NCBI GenBank assembly: GCA_035578155.1
Contig: JAPWDM010000001.1
Span: 76,504,972 to 76,568,971 of the forward strand
Source: Brachynemurus nebulosus
Taxonomy: Eukaryota > Arthropoda > Insecta > Neuroptera > Myrmeleontidae
DNA length: 64,000 nt
Direction: 5' to 3'
A program made the position numbers and the translations under genes. Below are positions 1 through 53,226 of the stretch, one piece after another; the first letter of the stretch is position 1; the number at the start of each line of letters is the position of its first letter. The notes beneath the pieces are model-generated. The model made no database searches and was not told the DNA's origin. It worked only from the letters and a program-made list of their open reading frames with translations.

Positions 1-487
1 ATAATTTCAAAATGACATTTTTTTGCAGTCAAATAGCAATATCTTTTTTTCTAAAGTAAAGCAAAGCAAATTTTAGACCTTTTTAAAAACTACAATAAAT
101 GGGCAATCTTTTAACATAACTTGCCCGGGTAAGGTGGTACATCTCTTTTACAGCATAAAGAGTCAAACTTAGCTCATAAAAAAAATTATTTATGAATCGG
201 TATAAAAGATTTATTTTTTCCAAGATTATAGGTATATCACCCTTACTTTGGATTGTGATCTACAAAAGGACTCTTCAGGGTTGCGTGATAAAAATTAGAG
301 TTCAAAAAATCTAGTCTTGCAGCTGTGGTACTCGAAAATCTGATCAAAATTGTCAATCTTCCCGAAATTCATAAAAGTGTCAATATCTTGAAAATCAGCG
401 ATATTTTACTAGACAATATTTTGATATTCTGGTCAGGCATGAGCTGGTCTATCATCCCGCCAAGGGATATCGTTGACTTTTGGGACA

Positions 488-489
<2 letters not shown>
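1..489. other. No gene recognised
   Basis: AT-rich sequence. The ORF from 325 into the (TA)n tract is an artefact of the microsatellite (its end is all Tyr-Ile). Confidence 0.5.

Positions 490-543
<54 letters not shown>
490..543. repeat. (TA)n microsatellite
   Basis: Uninterrupted TA dinucleotides over about 54 bp. Confidence 0.97.
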
Positions 544-546
<3 letters not shown>

Positions 547-1631
547 TAGTAGCTAATTATGTGTAGAATATGTTCCCAAAGTGATTTTACTGAAAATAAT
601 TTAAAAACAAGATTCTTGCACGTTAACCGAATCCAGCTTTCTATAAAAAAAAAATTCAAAAACGTAGTTCACGCAATAATGAGTATTAAATATAAAATTT
701 TGAAAATACGTTTCTTTATATGTATTTTATAATATCTCGGAACTACATTTTTGGAACTGGCGGACACGATAACTCAAAAACTATTCGATGAATCCTGTTT
801 TTTAATTTTTTATTTTAAAGATAATTCAATTCTTCGGCACCTCTACCTAAGTCGGATATACTTTCAATATTTTTTTTATTTTTAAATTTACTTTAAAGAG
901 CGAAAAATAAGACAAAAATCGTAATCAAAGGTTCACACATCCGCCATTGGATTTTCGGATCGTCACACTGCAGTATCTATAAAATGGACAATTTTTTATA
1001 TTTTTCCTTGAAAATTTTTTTTGTATAGTTTAATATTTAATAAATATGTGTACAAAATTTGAAATTGATATTTACTTCCGTTCTTGAGAAAAAAATTCTA
1101 GAAAAATACATAATTTTTAAGGACTCTCGAGTAAACCTCCCCTTAATAACAAATAGATTGGTATTTATCGGTATATTGTTTGTATATTATTTGAAATATT
1201 GCTTAAAATTTCCTTACTACGATCCTGAGCAACTTTCTCGCTTTTAACATTTATGTATTAGCTGTTGTAGTGGGGAGCACACAAAACAGTAGCGTCACTT
1301 GTTCCAATATTGAAAAGATACGTATTATCAGTCTATAAGTATTGTAATGTTTTTGGTACTAAACCAGTATGGACCTTACCTGAAATTCGTATTTTTCACT
1401 AATTACTTATTAAACACGCTTGAGATGAATACTGAAATCAGTTAGATAAATGATCTCAGTAGTCGCCTTGTGGTTTGCTTACACTGGCCTAGTTAAAATT
1501 GCTACATGTAAATATATGAGTTGCCTTGTTTTAAAGTCTACTAATTCCATTTTATAAAAATCGTAGGAAATCGCAAAAAAGCATAACTCAGTTCAAAATT
1601 AATAACAAGGTAAAAAAGATGATTAGTACGA
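544..1631. other. No gene recognised
   Basis: AT-rich, no coding or TIR signal I can support. Confidence 0.5.
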
Positions 1632-1918
1632 CAGTAAAATCTCCCTAATCTTGACAAACATGTCCAGGACCATTCTTTAGTCTTGACATTCCCACTATTT
1701 ACTACTTCGATGCGCACTGAATGCGCAACACACGCAATTTAAATCTAAAAAAAGAGATAGGTAGGTAGAGAAGGATACCAAATATACGCTATACGCGTAT
1801 ATTTGGTATCGGTTACCAATTGGTTACGGCCGAATCATGGTGGGAGAAAATATTGTCAAGAGTAGAGAAATTATCCAGTCAAGATTAGAGAGACAGCAAA
1901 TTTACGGCGCTTCTACTG
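1632..1918. mobile_element. Pogo/Tigger-like MITE
   Basis: Left end CAGTAAAATCTCCCTAATC; the right end reverse-complements to CAGTAGAAGC... with subterminal CTCTCTAATCTTGAC matching the left end. Ends beginning CAGTA with a CTAATC-type motif are typical of pogo-group TIRs. TA follows the right end; the left TA is not preserved. No ORF, so non-autonomous. Contains a 15-bp perfect hairpin at 1775-1809. Confidence 0.55.
1775..1809. repeat. Perfect 15-bp hairpin inside the MITE
   Basis: ATACCAAATATACGC (1775-1789) and its exact reverse complement (1795-1809) around a 5-nt loop. Confidence 0.85.
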
Positions 1919-2605
1919 TATTATCAAAAAACAAAATTATCGTTTTACCTTTTACCCCTTTTTTAATCGCCAAGACAACTTTCATAAGTTCGAATTTTTG
2001 GAACTTGTACTAATGGTAAGCCTAAAATTTTCGATAGAAACTCCCTTGTTTCCAGGTGTTGCATTCTAGGGCTTTGGAGATTTACTACATTAGTGAACCT
2101 CTTTAAATACACGGAGACTCGGCCAAGTCGGTGACCCACACAATGTGACCCTTCCTTGTAAGAGAGAAATTTTTCTAAAAAAATAATTTATTTAATTTCG
2201 TATTTTCTATTTTGTATGCATTTTAATAGATTGTGACTAAAATTATTTCATGTCGTAGAGGAAAAGAGTTTAAATTTTGAATTTGAAAATTTGATATTTT
2301 ATAAAAGGAAAGATCCTACGGACAAACATATAAGCTCAAAGAGAGCATTTCTTATTTCCATCAACGGTTTTCCGTTTTAGAAAGTTTATACCAATGTTCA
2401 ATATGCATCATACAATACGAATAACATAATATATTTAAAAAAAAAATTGGATGGTTAGCTTTAATCATACGTTCATATGATACATACGGTATAAAATTAT
2501 TGAACTTAAAAAACCCAGCTATATATATACATAAAATATGTAGATGTTTTTATCAAGATGATGTTCAAGTTAAACTGGTTTCTTTATAAAAAAGGACTAT
2601 CTAAA
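1919..2605. other. No gene recognised
   Basis: AT-rich, unique-looking sequence. Confidence 0.5.
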
Positions 2606-2723
2606 TTTGTTTATTTTGTTTGGAATATGAACACCATATTTCTTTCCCTGTGTTGCACATTTTTTCTATTGTGCAAAACAGAGAAGGAAATATCGTATCC
2701 ATATTCCAAAAAAAATAAACAAA
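2606..2723. repeat. 118-bp hairpin, 54-bp arms
   Basis: TTTGTTTATTTTGTTTGGAA... (2606-2659) pairs with ...CCAAAAAAAATAAACAAA (2670-2723); 47 of 54 positions are complementary around a 10-nt loop. It could be a small MITE or a pre-miRNA-like hairpin. The short ORF overlying it (2558-2743) has no recognisable domain. Confidence 0.75.
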
Positions 2724-3370
2724 CTATATACATATGTCTGTAAGCACCGTTTATAAAAATTAATTCATAATTTTAAACTACTAAAAACTTATACATACAT
2801 ATAATTATGTACATAATATTATATTGTTAGGTGGTTGATATAAACTGTGATATTATCTACTCCTACACATACCTTTTATATTCTAAATAGGTAATTTTCG
2901 TATATTATAAAATATGTACGTACCTACAAATTTTATATCTGAATTTTTTCCACAGTTAATATTAATAATTAAAATAAATAAAACCACTTTTATTGTTATT
3001 TTTAATTCCATTATTTTCACAAATTTAAAATTTTGATTTTCGTTCAATTAAACACGTACATATATGAATTAACTTTCAAGTTACGCAATTTTTTAATAAA
3101 TAAATAATATTATAGGTAGTTATTATTATACATAAATTAATAAATATAGAGGTAATTTTCATGTCTCATGCATACGATATATTCTACAGATTCCAGAACC
3201 TTATTTTGGTAAGAATTAATATAAAAACCGTTTTTTGAAAACTCGATAACTATATTTTTGGTAATTTTGAGTTATACATGATTTCATATATTTTATCAGA
3301 TTCTTCAAAAAGAAAGGGTTTCGGATAAGGTCCTTTATCGGCCCTCCTGAATAAAATTTTTTGAAGTTTA

Positions 3371-3374
<4 letters not shown>
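2724..3374. other. No gene recognised
   Basis: AT-rich sequence, nothing identified. Confidence 0.5.

Positions 3375-3435
<61 letters not shown>
3375..3435. repeat. (TA)n microsatellite
   Basis: Pure TA run of about 61 bp. Overlapping Tyr-Ile ORFs are artefacts. Confidence 0.97.
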
Positions 3436-3438
<3 letters not shown>

Positions 3439-4274
3439 AATTTTCATTTATATTGTAGCTTAAGCACTTGTGCACCATAGTTATACATGAATCCTCTCCT
3501 TTCGTATGAAAAATTGAAATAATGAAATAATGAAATAAAAATGACAGTTTTTCAAAAACTAGATAAATATACCAACTGGCTTTATAAAAATTTGATATCT
3601 GAAAAATCATCTTTTAAATTTAATAAAAACTCTATATTTAACCAAAAAAACTTATTAATTATTATGTTATTTAAATTTTTTTTATATTTTTAAACCAAAA
3701 TACATTTTTTAGTTTACGTGAAATCATTAAAAGTAGTCATACTCATATTTTAATATCATATCTAATTCTTATAAAATTTTGTCAAGATCGGTCAAGCTGT
3801 TTAATTACAGTCTTATTCAATATCCGAGGGATTAATTTCGATCTCACTTTACTTTTAAATCAGATATTTTGAAATTCTTTGCTATATTCATATTTTCAAT
3901 TGCGCACCTAATTTTCATACCTTGAGACCTTATCGTAGATAGATGGATATCCACACTGATCATTTTAAGAACACTAATTTGCGAGACATTTTAAAGTCAC
4001 AGGTCCAATATTTCTGAAATCGGGTTAATTCGTTTCGGACCTTAGGCATAGATTTTATTATAACGTCCATTTTTTCCAGGATCTCAATAGTATTTGCGCA
4101 AAATTTGGTAACGAAACGTCCAGTCGTTTATTTTAGGCTTTTTGGGACATCCGTGGGTATTGCAGATTAGCTTTCACTTTGATAATTTTTTCTGATCCAT
4201 ATACCAGTTTTACTTACAACCTTGTTTCATTATTTTTTTAATACTACTACCGCTTTCTCGAAATAATTGGGGAC

Positions 4275-4276
<2 letters not shown>
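3436..4276. other. No gene recognised
   Basis: AT-rich sequence, nothing identified. Confidence 0.5.

Positions 4277-4355
<79 letters not shown>
4277..4355. repeat. (TA)n microsatellite
   Basis: Pure TA run of about 79 bp. Confidence 0.97.
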
Positions 4356-4358
<3 letters not shown>

Positions 4359-4922
4359 TTCCACAAATACTTAACAACTACCCAATTTGCATGATTTCTT
4401 TATAAATTGTTCATGGAAAGCATACAAGAATAAAAAATTAACATTTTGGGGTTTTTCGTAAATAGCTATAATTAGACAAAATATTTTTCAAAATCCTTTG
4501 TTAGCGAGCCTCTATGACTTAATAAAGACTTACATACCAAATTTTAAGTTTATAATGTTTATATGTGTTATAGCTCTGGAGATTTCGTGAAAGGTAGTGA
4601 ATGAGTGAGTAAATGGAATTTGCCTTTTGATGGTAAATGAGTCATAATTAGGTAATTTTGTCCTTTTAAATAACAAAATTTCAATATAAAAAAATCATAA
4701 TAGAATGAATGCAATTCTATCACAAACAGATGTGGAACAGGACGCTTTCTTCCTAAAAGAAAATAAATGAGTGTAGCACACAATACAGAGAAATTTTTAA
4801 AATACAGAGGAAATATTTATGAATAGTTTTTGAGAACTTTTAAGAATAAATTATTCGTTTCAGTGTATTTTTAAAACGCTATGAACGAAAATAAAACCCC
4901 ATTATTATTAGTTATTATATTT
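4356..4922. other. No gene recognised
   Basis: AT-rich sequence, nothing identified. Confidence 0.5.
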
Positions 4923-4924
4923 TA

Positions 4925-6217
4925 GGGTTGACCGAGGTAACTGTGAATGGGATTTTATGAATTGAGATAAAAGCGTTGTTTTAAGTTTTTTTTATTTTAT
5001 ATATCACATTATGGTTAATTTATTTTTAATTCTATATTATTTTGAGCCACCACACCACTTTTGAGCAAATTCGTATAAAAAACAAAAATTTTATAAGCCA
5101 TTCACATTTCCCCGGCACGGTTTTGCAAATCTGATGAATTTTGGGCTAAAAGTAAAAGCCATCAGAAAAATTATTTAGAATGCATGACAAGAGAAGTGAG
5201 GTACATCAGAATAAAGCCCAACTTAGATTCTTCATATTTACCCTACTTTGAAAATTTTTCATCATATTTTAGCGTTTACAATTGCCCTTTTTTAAAGCAA
5301 GTTACCCATACCTCAATACCTAAATTTGTACAAAAAATCAAGGTTAAATAAAAATAACAAAAATTGTAGGAACAAATTTATTGCAAGCTAAAAATGATAT
5401 TTTGACAATATTTTGTCATTTTATCATATAAAAATCAAAAAATTTAATGATTTTCACACAAAAATAAGGAAAATGGGACTTTTTCAAGGAAATGCATTTA
5501 GCTTACATGAATAAAAAACAACAATCTGTTGGGCCTAATACTTTAAATAAAAAAACAATGATTTTGTGTTAATCCTACTGCTCTTGGACACCCACAAAGC
5601 CATTGAAAACAAGTAATTTTTCTGTTTTTGTAAGTTGCTATTAAGTAAGGGAGCACAGCAATGATTTCGTAGATTGATACACAAAACATATGGCTATTTG
5701 CACAAAAATTCTGTTTTTGTATTGTTTGTAAAACGGAAACTTATACAATAATGTCACCATCATCTTCATCAACATTTTCAACTCTGAAAAGAACACTACT
5801 GAAATTTTTGACCGAATGGGCATTTATGAATGACGTTCACAATTACCCTACAATTTTAAAATCATGGGTTAATTGCGAATTGGTAATAAATCGTCCAATT
5901 TCTTTAGCAATTAATAAGGAACCCGCTCAGGTATTAGACCACTTCGTTAGAAGTACTTTTAACCATTTCTTATACCTTTAAAAAAAAAAAAGTAATAAGA
6001 AAAAAATTTTTTTTGAGGATTGGTCGAAGTAAGGTACACAAAATTTTGCAAGGGTTTTTTCAAAATAAAAAGAAAAGTACTACTGCTTGGAGAATTGTTA
6101 TCAAATTTTAATAGCATATTAAAAAAGGACAGAAAAACATACTAAGAGTGGATTTTTAACAATATTAATGTTATTTTAGAAATTATAGATGTCGTTCACA
6201 ATTACCCCGGTCAACCC
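4925..6217. mobile_element. TA-flanked TIR element, GGGTTGACCG ends
   Basis: Left end GGGTTGACCGAGGTAACTGT; the right end reverse-complements to GGGTTGACCGGGGTAATTGT. Both ends are flanked by TA (4923-4924, 6218-6219), so the target duplication is TA. The subterminal motif TTCACAATTACCC of the right end recurs internally near 5838, and a related motif near 5098. The one ORF of note (5751-5981, +, 76 aa) shows no transposase motif, so the element is probably non-autonomous. Confidence 0.75.
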
Positions 6218-6347
6218 TAAGTTTTAGCGAATTTCCAGAATGGAAACTCGCTATTTCAGCCTTTGTTATGACACAACTTTAGCCCGGGACTATGGCAGAA
6301 ATTTTTTTTAAGGTCCCTAATAGAACCCGAGAATAACATTAACTAAA

Positions 6348-6350
<3 letters not shown>

Positions 6351-6417
<67 letters not shown>
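6351..6417. repeat. (TA)n microsatellite
   Basis: Pure TA run of about 67 bp. Confidence 0.97.
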
Positions 6418-6423
<6 letters not shown>

Positions 6424-6469
6424 TTATATGTATCAGTACGATAACTTTCGAACGAAAACTTCTACTTTG

Positions 6470-8019
6470 GGGTCATCCATAAAGTACGTCACACAAATTT
6501 CGTGATTTTTTGACCCCTCCCCCGTCCTTGTCACAGTTGGTCGCATTTGTGAGACCCCCCCGCCCTAGTGTGACGTCACATATTTTGAAATTTTACCTAC
6601 ATCTAAAAATTATTAAATTAAAATAGCAGTTCCGAAATTAGTTTTATTTTCATTTAAATTATTTTTTTTAAATTATACCCAATAGTTTTAAAGTAAATTT
6701 ATTTTATAATGTGAAAGTTCAATTGCCATTTCTGAAGAGGCCTATAAACCGATTTGGACGTTTTAAGTTTCAGTGGATAGTACTAGTAGAGTACTATCGA
6801 ATAGTGAAATAAAATCAATGGGGAATCAACTCTGCCAGTTTTTACAGGCAAATTTCAAATTTTTTCATCAAAAATTGTCAAACAATAACCGTATTCAACC
6901 GGTGAAAGTATTGCGTATTAAGAAAAATCGGTTGAAATTATAGTTTAAATTGCGATTTAAATCATTAGCTTAACTTTTTTCACTGTTATTTTCCTTAATC
7001 ACGTGTAATTCATACTGACGCTTATGGATCAGGTTGTATAGTAATACAAATTTTTGTGTTAAAACGATAAAAAAGGATTATGAGAACAAAACTTGACATT
7101 AAAATTTTAGTTACTATTTTCTCACACCCCTATATTACAAATTGCATTCCCTAAAATTTAACCCCCAGCCATCTCTCTTGGAACAAATTTAAAAACTTTT
7201 ATATGGTTCTATATTTCTAAAAAAATTAGTGACAGTATTCCTTTGCATTTTTACCCTATCTCTAGTTATTTTCAAAATAATGAATATTTTTCTCAATGTT
7301 GCTACAAAAGTTTTTAATTTTTGTTACAAAATTTTTCAGAGAATCGTCCCTATTTATTTTACTTCATAGTCTCATGACGCTTGAGTAGTAGTATAATTTA
7401 AGCCGATTTCCTCTTACATGCCATCCTTTAACTGAATAAGTAAAGCGTATTTTGACACTTTTTAATGAAAAAATTTTGAAATTTTTCTATAAAAACTGGC
7501 AGAGCTGATTCCCCATTGATTTTCTTTCACTGTCTGATAGTACTCGACTAGTGCTATCCATAGAAATTTAAAACATCCAAATCGGTTTATAGGCTTCTTC
7601 AAAAATGGCGATTGAATTTTTCCATTATAAAATAAATTTATTTCTAAACTACCGGGTTTAAGCAAACGAATTTAGGTACGTGATTTACTTATTTAACGTA
7701 CTATTATTTAGTGTTATTTTCGTCTTTTCTATTGCAATTGATTTGGGAAAAAAATGAGAAAAATAGTTTTAGGTGGTTGACACATGGGTCACTTTACCCA
7801 TATGAACACTTGTATATTATAAAAATATAAAAAAATCAAAATCTAAAACTTTGAGTTTTTGGGTGTTTCCCCTTATGAGAGAAATACCCAACAATTAGAT
7901 GTATACGATTCTGAAATGTGACGTCATGAAACTTAGGACCCCTCCCACCCTTGTCACACAATATCACACTTCGTCGACCCCCGCCACCCTTAACGTGTGA
8001 CGTACTTTATGGATGGTCC
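6470..8019. mobile_element. Long-arm fold-back DNA element
   Basis: Ends GGGTCATCCATAAAGTACGT and its complement (right end reads ...ACGTACTTTATGGATGGTCC). Inverted homology continues far inside: the segment around 6730-6890 (ATTTATTTTATAATG..., CCTATAAACCGATTTGGA..., AATCAATGGGGAATC...) reappears reversed at about 7470-7640. C-rich blocks (GACCCCTCCC) lie inside both ends. The right arm carries roughly 200 bp of extra sequence (about 7680-7900). No transposase frame. This terminal motif is familiar from insect DNA transposons, but I cannot name the superfamily. Confidence 0.75.
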
Positions 8020-8293
8020 TTTTTATGAAATTTGGTGAAAACATTGGAAGTCCAAAAATCGTGGATGAGTTTTTCAGCCAGATACGTCCTATGGCAGGAA
8101 CATGGTTTTTCGAGTACTTCACTTCAATACAGAGATAACTGATATGGATTATCTATATAATAATATTTCGTTATTGAAATCAAATGAAGATTATATAGAA
8201 TTATGTACATATATATGTACTACCATACTACCTACATATCCGTCCTAAGACCTATGCATGTACATATGAAAAAATCATAATATACCCCTGTCG

Positions 8294-8365
8294 CAGCATC
8301 CTGCAAAACATGTTACCTTTGTCAGCATCCTGCAAAACATGTTACCTTTGTCAGCATCCTGCATG
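8294..8365 (+). repeat. 29-bp tandem repeat, about 2.3 copies
   Basis: Unit CAGCATCCTGCAAAACATGT plus TACCTTTGT starts at 8294, 8323 and 8352 with perfect 29-bp spacing; the third copy is partial. Confidence 0.95.
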
Positions 8366-8649
8366 AAATTCCAACACGAATTAGTTTTTCTCGGAAATTA
8401 GTTAACAGGATAATTATTTATTATTCAAAAACCTTTTTATGCGATTTTTCTGCCTCCTTTTAGTGGTGTAAAAAAATGTTGCAAAAGTTTTTGAATTTGG
8501 GGAAATTTTACAAAAAACTATTTTTTTCACAAAAAATGCCCAAAAAACCATGTTCAGAGCATCGCATCTATAGCAAGTTTTTTTTCCACTTAACATATTA
8601 ATAGCAATCGTATTTTGTGAAATATTATATAATATTTCACAAACGGAAC

Positions 8650-9210
8650 TAAAAAATGCAAATTTTAGATAGATATAGATTACGTTATGTAAGATGCGCC
8701 AGGGAGCCAAAAGTGTTAAAAATAAGATAAATGAACGATTTTGAACATTTTTTCACTATTAGAGAGCTAAACTATTTTAAATAGATATAGATTATGGTAT
8801 GTAAGGTCTCTTGGGGTCCATGGGACCCAAAAGTGTCAAAATTAAAGTAACCGACCGATTTTGAAAATTTTTTCATGTTCGAGAGCTAAACTATTTTAGA
8901 TAGATATAGATTACGTTATGTAAGGTCCTCCAGTATCCATGGGACCTAAAAGTTTCAAAAATAAAATAACCGACCGATTTTGAAAATTTTTCACTGTTAC
9001 AGAGGTAAACAATTTTAGATGGATATAGCTTATATGTTGTATGAGTTCGGCCAGGGTCCTAGGATCTTAAAAACTCCAAAAATAAAATTAACCGACTGAT
9101 TTTGAAAATTTTTTTACTGTTAGAGAGCTAAACTATTTTAGACAGATGTACATTACGTTATGTAAGGTCCAACAGAGTCAATGTGACCCAAAAGTATCAA
9201 AAATACTCAG
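8650..9210 (+). repeat. ~119-bp minisatellite, five copies
   Basis: The marker TAGATATAGAT recurs at about 8670, 8782, 8901, 9020 and 9143 (spacing 112, 119, 119, 123). Each unit runs GAGAGCTAAACTATTTTAGA, TAGATATAGATTACGTTATG, TAAGGTCC, CCCAAAAGTGTCAAAA, CCGACCGATTTTGAAAATTT. Divergence between copies indicates an old array. Confidence 0.92.
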
Positions 9211-9474
9211 TGGTTACATTTTAAAATACGCAGTGGTTTGCAATTCCAGGACCGTACTCAGTAAAAATTAAATATATATCTAAACTTGCAAATAAGGTAA
9301 GAAACATCCACTGTTGTTTGAATATATACTGATACTTACTGTCAGGGCCAGCTTAGCCAATAGGCCAACCTAGGCCATGGCCCAGGGGCGACCAGTTTTT
9401 AGGGGCGGAAGATTTTGAAAACAGGGCGGTAAAATTTGTAATTGATGTTTTTTTTTTTGCTTGTCAGTTATATG

Positions 9475-9476
<2 letters not shown>
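9211..9476. other. No gene; transposon-end-like GC patch
   Basis: Contains CAGGGCCAGCTTAGCCAATA at 9352 in AT-rich surroundings, which looks like a DNA-transposon terminus, but no matching inverted end was found. Confidence 0.3.

Positions 9477-9564
<88 letters not shown>
9477..9564. repeat. (TA)n microsatellite
   Basis: Pure TA run of about 88 bp. Confidence 0.97.
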
Positions 9565-9566
<2 letters not shown>

Positions 9567-10005
9567 CTACATCGTTAAGCCACATCTAAATTGGTACTTT
9601 ATATTAAAATAACTTGCACGGTATGCACTTTTAGTTTTATCAACGATTTTGATATAATTATCCGAGATTTAATTAACTAAAAATTCTTCGCTATTCGGCA
9701 TTTGTTTTATTTAGTCAGTACTACAGAACTTAATGATGTCAGCAGTGCTAATTTCTTAAATATGAGTTAAAAATTACCCAAGTATTATTAGATAAAAAAG
9801 TTCTTAGAATTTGTTAATTTTATATTTTTCTATAGTTTCCTGGTGGTTATAATTTGAGTAATTTAGTATGTACATATTGCCTGCTTATATCATTTATACA
9901 ATGTGGCAATATTGTAAATATAGCTGTTATTGTTCAATACACTGCTTGCTCATAAGTTCCTTGCTCGCTACATTGTGCACGAATCCGAAACGTTTTTCCA
10001 AAGTA

Positions 10006-10008
<3 letters not shown>
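9565..10008. other. No gene recognised
   Basis: AT-rich sequence between two (TA)n tracts. The 75-aa ORF ending in Tyr-Ile repeats is not credible. Confidence 0.5.

Positions 10009-10094
<86 letters not shown>
10009..10094. repeat. (TA)n microsatellite
   Basis: Pure TA run of about 86 bp. Confidence 0.97.
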
Positions 10095-10095
<1 letters not shown>

Positions 10096-10265
10096 CTTAT
10101 ATTACATAAGGTCCGCCCATATACGGTCGAGCTGATTTTTTGTTATATAACCCTGATTTCCTGAGTCCGTTCGGGTTCTTGGGTCCCAAAAATACCAAAA
10201 ATAAATTACCCAGCCGATTTTAAAATTCTTTTACTCTTAGAAAGCTCAACTATTTTATATGGTTT
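10095..10265 (+). repeat. Detached copy of the ~119-bp minisatellite
   Basis: AGCTTATATTACATAAGGTCC, GGGTCCCAAAAATACC, CCCAGCCGATTTTAAAAT and GAAAGCTCAACTATTTTATA match unit segments of the 8650-9210 array in the same order and strand, 0.9 kb away across two (TA)n tracts. Confidence 0.75.
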
Positions 10266-10324
10266 CCCAATATTTGGAAATTCGCTATGTTATGCAGATT
10301 CTGCGACAGGGGTAATATTTATCA

Positions 10325-10790
10325 GGTCAGTCCATAAGTCCGTGGGTATTAATAGCATGAATGGAATTCACTATGACTCATTTACTAAACCAGTACAATT
10401 TTAAACTTGTTGAAACTTGTCATCGTTTAACTAACATATTATTCAGTTCATCACCAACTTCCGTAAATATCGAACGCATTTTAGTACCCATAGAAGATGA
10501 ATATAGATAATCAGTACAAACGTGTTGTACTACATTTTTATTTTCGTGTGGTGAATCTGTCAGGTCTGCAGCGATAAAAATTAGTAGTGTACATGGTGAA
10601 CACACTATTAGTGTAAGGATTGCCCAGAAATGGTTTAAAAAATTTAAAGTTGGAGAAAGCAGCATTTATGATGAACCCCGTTCAGGATGTCCTGTTAATT
10701 TTGATGATGGCATTCTTCGAAACTTGTGGAGTCAGAGCCACAATTAACAGTGGATCAGATCGCAGAAAGGATGAATTGTGTTTAATTGTG
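10325..10790 (+). mobile_element. Mariner-like element, decayed 5' part
   Basis: Starts with a mariner-type terminus (GTCAGTCCATAAGTCCGTGG). The broken plus-strand coding sequence matches the N-terminal helix-turn-helix half of mariner transposase: ISVRIAQKWFKKFKVGESSI, then YDEPRSGCPVNFDDGILRNL, then, after a frame change, ESEPQLTVDQIAERMNC. Several stops upstream. The catalytic half and the right end are missing. Confidence 0.7.
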
Positions 10791-11323
10791 TTTTTTTATA
10801 TTATTTAAAAATTTACCAAAAAAATACGCACGAATTTAAACATGAAAAGTTTGTTCGCATAATTATAAGCCTATGGAAATGCGGTATGCTATGACATAGT
10901 TACTTTTCTTTTAACTAATGCCAGTTCAGTGATCATAGTATATTTTGTCATCATTCTATGGTTTTACTGCATTTCTCGTGAAAAACATGCCGTTCAAAAT
11001 AATTGTTTGATCCTGCTGCCACATCAAATAAAACTTATGAATTTCAGTAATGAATTTAAAGAGGATATCGGACTTAGTTATTTAAAATATCAACTACGTA
11101 TTAAACCAACGTTACTACTTCCATCCTTTTTGGTTCATTATTAAACAAAGTGTATATATACCATATAAAAATTTTAAATACTGAAACTATTATTAAAAAT
11201 GAAAATTATTGAATAATATCAGTAGGTATATGTATGAAGAATTTACGTAGGTGAAAGAACTGGTAAAAATCAATGCAAATGCTAAAATTAATTAATCAAT
11301 AATTAATACTTTATATATGTACG
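10791..11323. other. No gene recognised
   Basis: AT-rich sequence between the mariner remnant and the clip protease 3' end. The 71-aa ORF at 10929-11144 has no recognisable feature. Confidence 0.5.
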
Positions 11324-11333
11324 TTTATTTATT
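11324..11333 (-). terminator. Poly(A) signal of the clip protease
   Basis: On the minus strand this reads AATAAATAAA, two overlapping AATAAA hexamers about 40 nt after the stop codon. It is the first such signal, implying a very short 3' UTR. Confidence 0.6.
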
Positions 11334-11373
11334 GAGTTAACAATGCATCATGTAATTACAAGTTACATATTGT

Positions 11374-53226
<41,853 letters not shown>

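Noticed and set aside
325..549. ORFs ending in Tyr-Ile repeats (also at 3216-3610, 9370-9585, 9868-10095, 58474-58686)
   Set aside because: They are translations of (TA)n microsatellites; no conserved domain or start context.
8414..8710. 98-aa minus ORF
   Set aside because: Partly made of the first minisatellite unit; no domain.
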